A stretch of 64,000 nucleotides of DNA from NCBI GenBank assembly GCA_903871545.1, contig CAIQHG010000068.1, forward strand, positions 23,452 to 87,451, in the 5' to 3' direction. Shown here one piece after another: positions 59,966-64,000 of the stretch. The DNA comes from an uncultured Burkholderiales bacterium (GTDB lineage Bacteria; Pseudomonadota; Gammaproteobacteria; Burkholderiales; Burkholderiaceae_C). Within the stretch, counting starts at the first letter, position 1. Each line of letters begins with the position of its first letter. A program made the position numbers and the translations under genes. The notes under the pieces were generated by a model. The model was not told where the DNA came from and ran no database searches. It was given only the letters and a program-made list of their open reading frames with translations.

Positions 59966-61120
59966 CTAATAATTTTTTAGACTTTTTGAAATCTCATTTT
60001 TAACTTTAGTTCTAAGCGTTGCCGGAGAAAGCACCTCAACTGCAGAGCCGTGTTTCAAGATGTCCATGATGAGCTCTGGATCTTGACTGTATCCAAACTC
60101 AATGATGTAGTAGCCCTCTTTATCAAAGCTTGCCTGTTGCTCAGGGTGCCAAGACTCTCCTGTTACCCACCGTGCTCGTTCAGGAGTGAATCTAAGCTTT
60201 ACTCTTTGAGTTATGGGACCTGAGAATATTCCGTAACCCTCAGCGAAATATTGATTCAAAGCCTTATCAGAGACTTCCTCGCATTTTTTATAAACCAGTC
60301 CCGCCTCCCGTATCCCGTCAACCGAGAAACTCCTCAAGCCTTTCCTTAAATGACAATATGAATCAAGGTACCAGTTATCACGGTAGAAAATAAGCCTTTG
60401 AGGGGAAATCTCCCTATGCGTGATCTCATCCTTAGATTTGGAATAATGAGTAATTTGAAGTCTTTGCCTCTTTAGGAGTGCAGTACCAATTTCCTCAAAG
60501 CTTTTGACAGAGCTTTTTCTCTCAGATCTACCAAAAACTTTGATCCTTTTTCTAAGCTCCTTTCCAGGTGTCTCATCTTGTCCTAATATCCCGTCAATGA
60601 TGCTAGTAAGGGGGGAGATATGAGGGCCAATTAAACTTCCCTTGTCTAGTTGAGACAGAAGATGCTGCATCAAAACTAAAGCAGTGGCCTCTTTCTCGGT
60701 AAACCAAAGTCCTGGGAGTTCAACCTTTTTATCTTGCTTTGGTTTGTCAAAGCAGTAACCTCCCATGAACCGGTCATACTTAATGTCCGCATTCAATCTG
60801 TTTCTTAAATACTCCAAGTCCCGCTTGAAAGTGGCGTGCGAGATCTCAAGTTCGCCCAAGAAATCTTGGAGCGGGACAGCCCCTCTGGACTGGATCATGT
60901 ATTTGATTCGGTGTAAACGCTCTAAACTGCTCATTTTTGGGGGAATCCAGACATAGGACTCCTCAAGTGTAGAGGATTCTTTCGAGTATTCTTGCCCAGG
61001 CGCACGCTCTGGGGGTGGGCCACTTATCGATACACCAGGGGGTAGGTCAAACGCTGGCTCCAATGCTTGATCCGGTGCTGGCTCAGGCTGTGAATGCTCA
61101 GGTGGAATAGTTGCCATCAT
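59966..61120 (-). CDS. WYL-domain transcriptional regulator
   Basis: A 384-residue regulator. A Pro-rich N-terminal leader (about 60 residues, EHSQPEPAPDQALEPAF) is unusual. Then a DeoR-like winged helix-turn-helix (SLERLHRIKYMIQSRGAVPL, ISHATFKRDLEYLRNRL) and a WYL domain (RLIFYRDNWYLDSYCHLRKG, LRSFSVDGIREA), followed by a C-terminal extension (WVTGESWHPEQQ). WYL proteins sense ligands such as nucleic acids or nucleotides. The gene overlaps the upstream lipoprotein gene by four bases, so it is cotranscribed with envelope genes and is not divergent from a target operon. Confidence 0.87.
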   Translation of the reverse strand: MMATIPPEHSQPEPAPDQALEPAFDLPPGVSISGPPPERAPGQEYSKESSTLEESYVWIPPKMSSLERLHRIKYMIQSRGAVPLQDFLGELEISHATFKRDLEYLRNRLNADIKYDRFMGGYCFDKPKQDKKVELPGLWFTEKEATALVLMQHLLSQLDKGSLIGPHISPLTSIIDGILGQDETPGKELRKRIKVFGRSERKSSVKSFEEIGTALLKRQRLQITHYSKSKDEITHREISPQRLIFYRDNWYLDSYCHLRKGLRSFSVDGIREAGLVYKKCEEVSDKALNQYFAEGYGIFSGPITQRVKLRFTPERARWVTGESWHPEQQASFDKEGYYIIEFGYSQDPELIMDILKHGSAVEVLSPATLRTKVKNEISKSLKNY

Positions 61121-62334
61121 TTATAGACCCTCAAATTCGTCTCGTCATTTCTATACTTCTCAGTGCCCGGTATAACCCGGGGAGGGGGCTGTGCATCGCT
61201 GGAGTCACCTTTGATGAATTCTTGGGCCCCTAGTTGGTATGCCACGTTCTCAGACAAACTAAGGGACACCTGTTTCATCATCTTCGAGAAGTTGGGCTTA
61301 AACCCCTCGGTTTTCCCATCAATTCGGTTATCACTGCCCGATCCCGTTGCTAAAAAAGAGGCCACCACTTGCATCGTCTTTGTATCAATCAGGGAAAAAT
61401 CAACACCTATATCTAACGTGTTGATGGCCATTGAGTTTTGAGTTCCAGTGATAGGAGCAGCGTTATCGGATATTGAGAGCCCAGTCAAGACACCGTAAAG
61501 CACATAATCAGCTCCTTCAAAGTCCCCACTCTTGATCCGCTTGATGATGTCAAAGTAATCGTCATTTTGCTCAGGCCTCTCAACATTGGGTCTGCCTTGC
61601 GCGACTCGGTATCCAGCTTTGAGCAGCATTCCTTTAATTGGACCTGAGAGCCCACGGATCTCTCCGTAATTGATTTTTCGCTCAGTCCCGTACTTCTTGG
61701 TGTAAGTCTGTTCAAAATTAGAGCTTTTGATTGTTTGCGTTTTTGTTGAGTTATCAGGGACTTTGTCCTGTTGGCTTTGAAACTTCTCCTGTGCTGATGC
61801 TGGAGGTGGGATAAAGGGCGCAGCGGGCAGGGGGGGTGGGCTCTGTAGTTCATCCTCTTTGGCCTGCACAGCCACAAATCCTACCGCTTGCATGTCAGTT
61901 TGTTTATCCACGCGTTTGTCATCAAACCTTCTGTCTTGTCTGCGTATGGAGGTTGGTTTCTCAAGCGTAGTGCTGTCCTGAGTCTGTGGGCTACTTGAGG
62001 AGTCAGGAATAATGACTTGAGGGACAGCCGACTCGGATTTGACATCGCTTGAGCTATCGGATTTCTTAACTTTATTCTCCTCAAAGTAAAAAGCCTCCCT
62101 AAACTCCGCTGAGTAACTAATATCGGTGACCGCGATGGTTTTAGGTCTCCACGGGCGTGGATTACCGTCACTATCAAAGTTAGTCGGTTGCTTTGACTGG
62201 CCGTATTTCAGTGAGTCATGACCGTCACTTACAGAGTAGCTCTTATTCAAATCGATCGGCGCAGTCGTATGACAGCCGCCAAGTAACAAAGCAGAGCCCA
62301 AAAATGCCATTGAGAGTAGGTAAGTTTTTTTCAT
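61117..62334 (-). CDS. large lipoprotein with LpoB/CsgG-like C-terminal domain
   Basis: A 405-residue lipoprotein. The signal peptide ends in the lipobox LLLGGC (Cys21). Residues 30-100 contain YSVSDGHDSLKYGQ and WRPKTIAVTDISYS, then a long low-complexity Ser/Gln/Pro linker (about 90-210), and a C-terminal domain with GMLLKAGYRVAQGRPNV, FEGADYVLYGVLTGL and LDIGVDFSLIDTKTMQVVAS, the pattern of LpoB/CsgG-type peptidoglycan- or outer-membrane-associated domains. It starts 12 bases after lpoB. It may be a second activator-like protein reaching through the periplasm; the function is inferred from fold likeness only. Confidence 0.72.
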   Translation of the reverse strand: MKKTYLLSMAFLGSALLLGGCHTTAPIDLNKSYSVSDGHDSLKYGQSKQPTNFDSDGNPRPWRPKTIAVTDISYSAEFREAFYFEENKVKKSDSSSDVKSESAVPQVIIPDSSSSPQTQDSTTLEKPTSIRRQDRRFDDKRVDKQTDMQAVGFVAVQAKEDELQSPPPLPAAPFIPPPASAQEKFQSQQDKVPDNSTKTQTIKSSNFEQTYTKKYGTERKINYGEIRGLSGPIKGMLLKAGYRVAQGRPNVERPEQNDDYFDIIKRIKSGDFEGADYVLYGVLTGLSISDNAAPITGTQNSMAINTLDIGVDFSLIDTKTMQVVASFLATGSGSDNRIDGKTEGFKPNFSKMMKQVSLSLSENVAYQLGAQEFIKGDSSDAQPPPRVIPGTEKYRNDETNLRVYK

Positions 62335-62346
62335 GTCGATTCCTCT

Positions 62347-62991
62347 TCAGCGGGTTACGGTTTTACGGATTTCTTTTTCCTCGGCCCACTCAATGAGTCC
62401 CGTCTCGTTGTTCACCAGGTTAAGCGTGAAGTTGTAAAACACGTCCTTCATGTCCCTGTTTTGTTTAACAATGGTCGCCACAGTCCCAGTGATCCTGTAC
62501 TTGGCCCCCTCCATCATCCCGGTCTTGGACACACCGTCATTTCTGTACATCCCGCTTTGGTTTTGGCGCTTGAGCTCACCCACCTGTGACTGCATCTCAC
62601 TCGCGCTCACCGCAAACCTCACCTGTCCGCTCTTGAGCAGCTGGGTCCTGACCTTCTCAGTGATCATCCGGGTGTTGATGGACTCACCCGTTTGGTTCTT
62701 TACCTCAGCTAGGGTCACTGTTGGGGCAGACTTGCTGTTTTGAATGGTCTTGCTTTGCAGCATCGATCTCACCATCGTCTCTGTGATGGTTTGAAGATCG
62801 GTTGATCCAAAGTCTGCCGTCACCGTCTCAATGCCTTGTGAGTCTGCGTATTTCACAATGGTGGGCGGGGCGGTATAGACCTGTGTTTGCTGCGGCGCAG
62901 GGGCCGAGGCACAACCAGTAATTGCGATCGCAACAGAAATTAAAGGCACCACGCAAGCTGCATTCACAAACGTCTTTTGATAGGTTTTCAT
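62347..62991 (-). CDS. lpoB: penicillin-binding protein activator LpoB-like lipoprotein
   Basis: An outer-membrane lipoprotein of about 214 residues from the ATG at 62991, which lies seven bases after the ycfL stop and has GTGAG upstream. The lipobox is AITGCAS. The mature part starts with a short Pro/Gln linker and has TADFGSTDLQTITETMVRSM, GESINTRMITEKVRTQLL, MMEGAKYRITGTVATI and YNFTLNLVNNETGLIEW, matching LpoB, which in E. coli activates the transpeptidase of PBP1b. The pairing with ycfL is the same as in enterobacteria. Confidence 0.85.
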   Translation of the reverse strand: MKTYQKTFVNAACVVPLISVAIAITGCASAPAPQQTQVYTAPPTIVKYADSQGIETVTADFGSTDLQTITETMVRSMLQSKTIQNSKSAPTVTLAEVKNQTGESINTRMITEKVRTQLLKSGQVRFAVSASEMQSQVGELKRQNQSGMYRNDGVSKTGMMEGAKYRITGTVATIVKQNRDMKDVFYNFTLNLVNNETGLIEWAEEKEIRKTVTR

Positions 62992-62998
62992 ATCGATC

Positions 62999-63487
62999 TC
63001 ACTTGTATTGATTGACTTCAAACCTGAACGCCACCGCGTCAGGGGTGGGCGCTATACCGACTAAATCGGCTATCTGGTCTCGCGTGAGGGTGAGTGGCTT
63101 CCAGGTCTCATCCGTAAACACCACCATACCCCCGGCGTTGAGCCACTTAAAGCGGTAGCCGTAAAGTTTGGTATCAGGTTGTTTCTCTCCCGTTTTGGGA
63201 TTTGGTGGTGGTCCCCAGTTCTTCACAGTGACCTGAGCGGTTAAAAGGTTGTTCCTCATCACGCTCCTCATATCAATCACCTCCACTGCGCTCGTCTCGC
63301 CCATCCTAATCGTCATGAGTTGTTTCTCTGTTGGCGGGGGAGGAGTGCTCGAGCACCCTGTAAAGGCCGATAAAACGCTAAAGATAACAACAAATACGGT
63401 CACTCTTATGGTCGTGATTTGAAGGAGTGCTTTAATTGCCTTTGAAGCATTATTTGCCTCATCTACTATTAACCTTTGTTCATTCAT
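62999..63487 (-). CDS. ycfL: YcfL-like (DUF1425) lipoprotein
   Basis: A 162-residue protein with a long N-terminal segment before the lipobox (VLSAFTGCSS, Cys at about 45). The domain carries RSVMRNNLLTAQVTVKNWG, LYGYRFKWLNAGGMVVF and WKPLTLTRDQIADLVGIAP, the YcfL/DUF1425 pattern of an immunoglobulin-like fold. Its role is unknown, but it is encoded next to lpoB in many Gram-negatives. It overlaps the upstream gene by four bases (ATGA) and lpoB follows after seven. Confidence 0.82.
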   Translation of the reverse strand: MNEQRLIVDEANNASKAIKALLQITTIRVTVFVVIFSVLSAFTGCSSTPPPPTEKQLMTIRMGETSAVEVIDMRSVMRNNLLTAQVTVKNWGPPPNPKTGEKQPDTKLYGYRFKWLNAGGMVVFTDETWKPLTLTRDQIADLVGIAPTPDAVAFRFEVNQYK

Positions 63488-64000
63488 TTGGAACTCCCAT
63501 TAAAAAATAATCGATCGAAAAAGCTTGACTCTTTATCCGTAGCCCTGGGGTCCTCTGCCTTTGCGTCACCTCTGGCTTCTATTTTTGGCTCTGCTTTTTT
63601 GGCTTCCAAGGCAACTTGCGCGGCTAAGGCAGACTGAGCAGATGCCCGCTCAGCCTCAATCTCCGCTCGGTCTTTCTCGCTCAGAAGCTTTTCTTTGTAC
63701 ATACTCAGTGAATCCTTCTCAATCGGCTTCATCAAGCGTCCCCGGTCTTTAATCACCTCATCAATGGTCCTACCCACCTTGCTCTTATTGTCTTGGAGAA
63801 CCTCGGGTGAGTCGCACAGTGCCACCAAATCAAATATGTCATCCACACTCATGGAGGTGTGAGCGCGCTTGAAGTAATCAGCCTCATACCCAAGACTTGC
63901 AAGGGCAGTTCGCTTATTCACTGTGTTTGCCTTGATCTCTTGTTTGACTAACGCAAAATGCTCGTAAAACTTGCCCTGCTTTTGGTATAAATTCATCAAA
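63484..64000 (-). CDS. COG3014-like protein, start beyond right edge
   Basis: The C-terminal 170 or so residues of a gene that enters from the right. The visible part is helical and charged: YQKQGKFYEHFALVKQEIKA recalls a TPR-like repeat, followed by a Lys/Glu/Ala-rich segment (residues 100-150 of the visible part) and the tail SSFFDRLFFNGSSK. The neighbourhood (YcfL, LpoB) is that of COG3014 proteins. No true start can be chosen: the first Met, at 63996, is probably internal. Confidence 0.55.
   Translation of the reverse strand, partial: LMNLYQKQGKFYEHFALVKQEIKANTVNKRTALASLGYEADYFKRAHTSMSVDDIFDLVALCDSPEVLQDNKSKVGRTIDEVIKDRGRLMKPIEKDSLSMYKEKLLSEKDRAEIEAERASAQSALAAQVALEAKKAEPKIEARGDAKAEDPRATDKESSFFDRLFFNGSSK

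Noticed and set aside
59736..59969. 77-codon plus-strand frame spanning the two palindromes
   Set aside because: Thr/Val-rich product with no likeness, overlapping presumed regulatory DNA; it does not explain the palindromes.

Overview
The window looks like chromosomal DNA of a Gram-negative betaproteobacterium, probably of the order Burkholderiales. This rests on two complete Liv-type (branched-chain amino acid or carboxylate) ABC transporter clusters, three Bug-family receptors of tripartite tricarboxylate transporters, glutathione-dependent detoxification genes and a cbb3-like oxidase. The genus cannot be fixed from this sequence alone. Coding regions are packed in short, often overlapping operons. 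I see no rRNA, tRNA, insertion sequence, phage genes or CRISPR array.

Layout. 1-2719: a truncated TetR/AcuR-like regulator, an AcuI-type acrylyl-CoA reductase and an orphan substrate-binding protein. 2937-4717: a frameshifted HicA-type toxin remnant and galactarate dehydratase. 4976-10405: a metal module (chromate transporter, tiny membrane protein, copper P-type ATPase) lying between two 239-bp direct repeats that carry decayed MerP/MerT-like genes; a perfect FNR-type box sits in front of the copper part. 10480-11157: an overlapping DUF4258 / DUF2283 / XRE trio that resembles a toxin-antitoxin locus. 11379-19961 (minus): a catabolic operon-like run with a serine esterase, two enolase-superfamily enzymes, and a Liv transporter whose permease LivM is fused to ATPase LivG; a hydroxyacid dehydrogenase diverges from it.

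21528-31456: FrnE-like oxidoreductase, a ParD-like antitoxin remnant with an in-frame stop, cupin, RecQ, a Bug/TauD/CMD operon, another Bug receptor, a low-molecular-weight phosphatase broken by an in-frame TGA, a ChaN lipoprotein, and an 18-copy octanucleotide array. 31624-35917 (minus): an AttEFGH-like exporter set (LolD-like ATPase, FtsX-like permease, AttH/CrtC-like protein). 36348-39289: an unknown protein, then a pyruvate-phosphate-dikinase-like protein without the C-terminal PEP barrel and with an amber codon near its N-terminus, next to a 57-residue acidic protein.

39798-50400: class III alcohol dehydrogenase, glyoxalase II, HU, glutathione transferase, a second Liv cluster, a Bug receptor and a DUF1003 membrane protein. 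51406-53809: MarC, CbpM, CbpA and a DUF2789 protein. 54188-58320 (minus): a cbb3-like oxidase operon (CcoN with an N-terminal extension, CcoO, monohaem cytochrome c, SCO, membrane protein). 58807-64000 (minus): dienelactone hydrolase and an envelope operon of COG3014-like protein, YcfL, LpoB, a second LpoB/CsgG-like lipoprotein and a WYL regulator.

Two window-wide signals stand out. Many intergenic gaps carry short tandem repeats with units of 7-16 bp, and several genes are decayed by single nonsense or frameshift changes.
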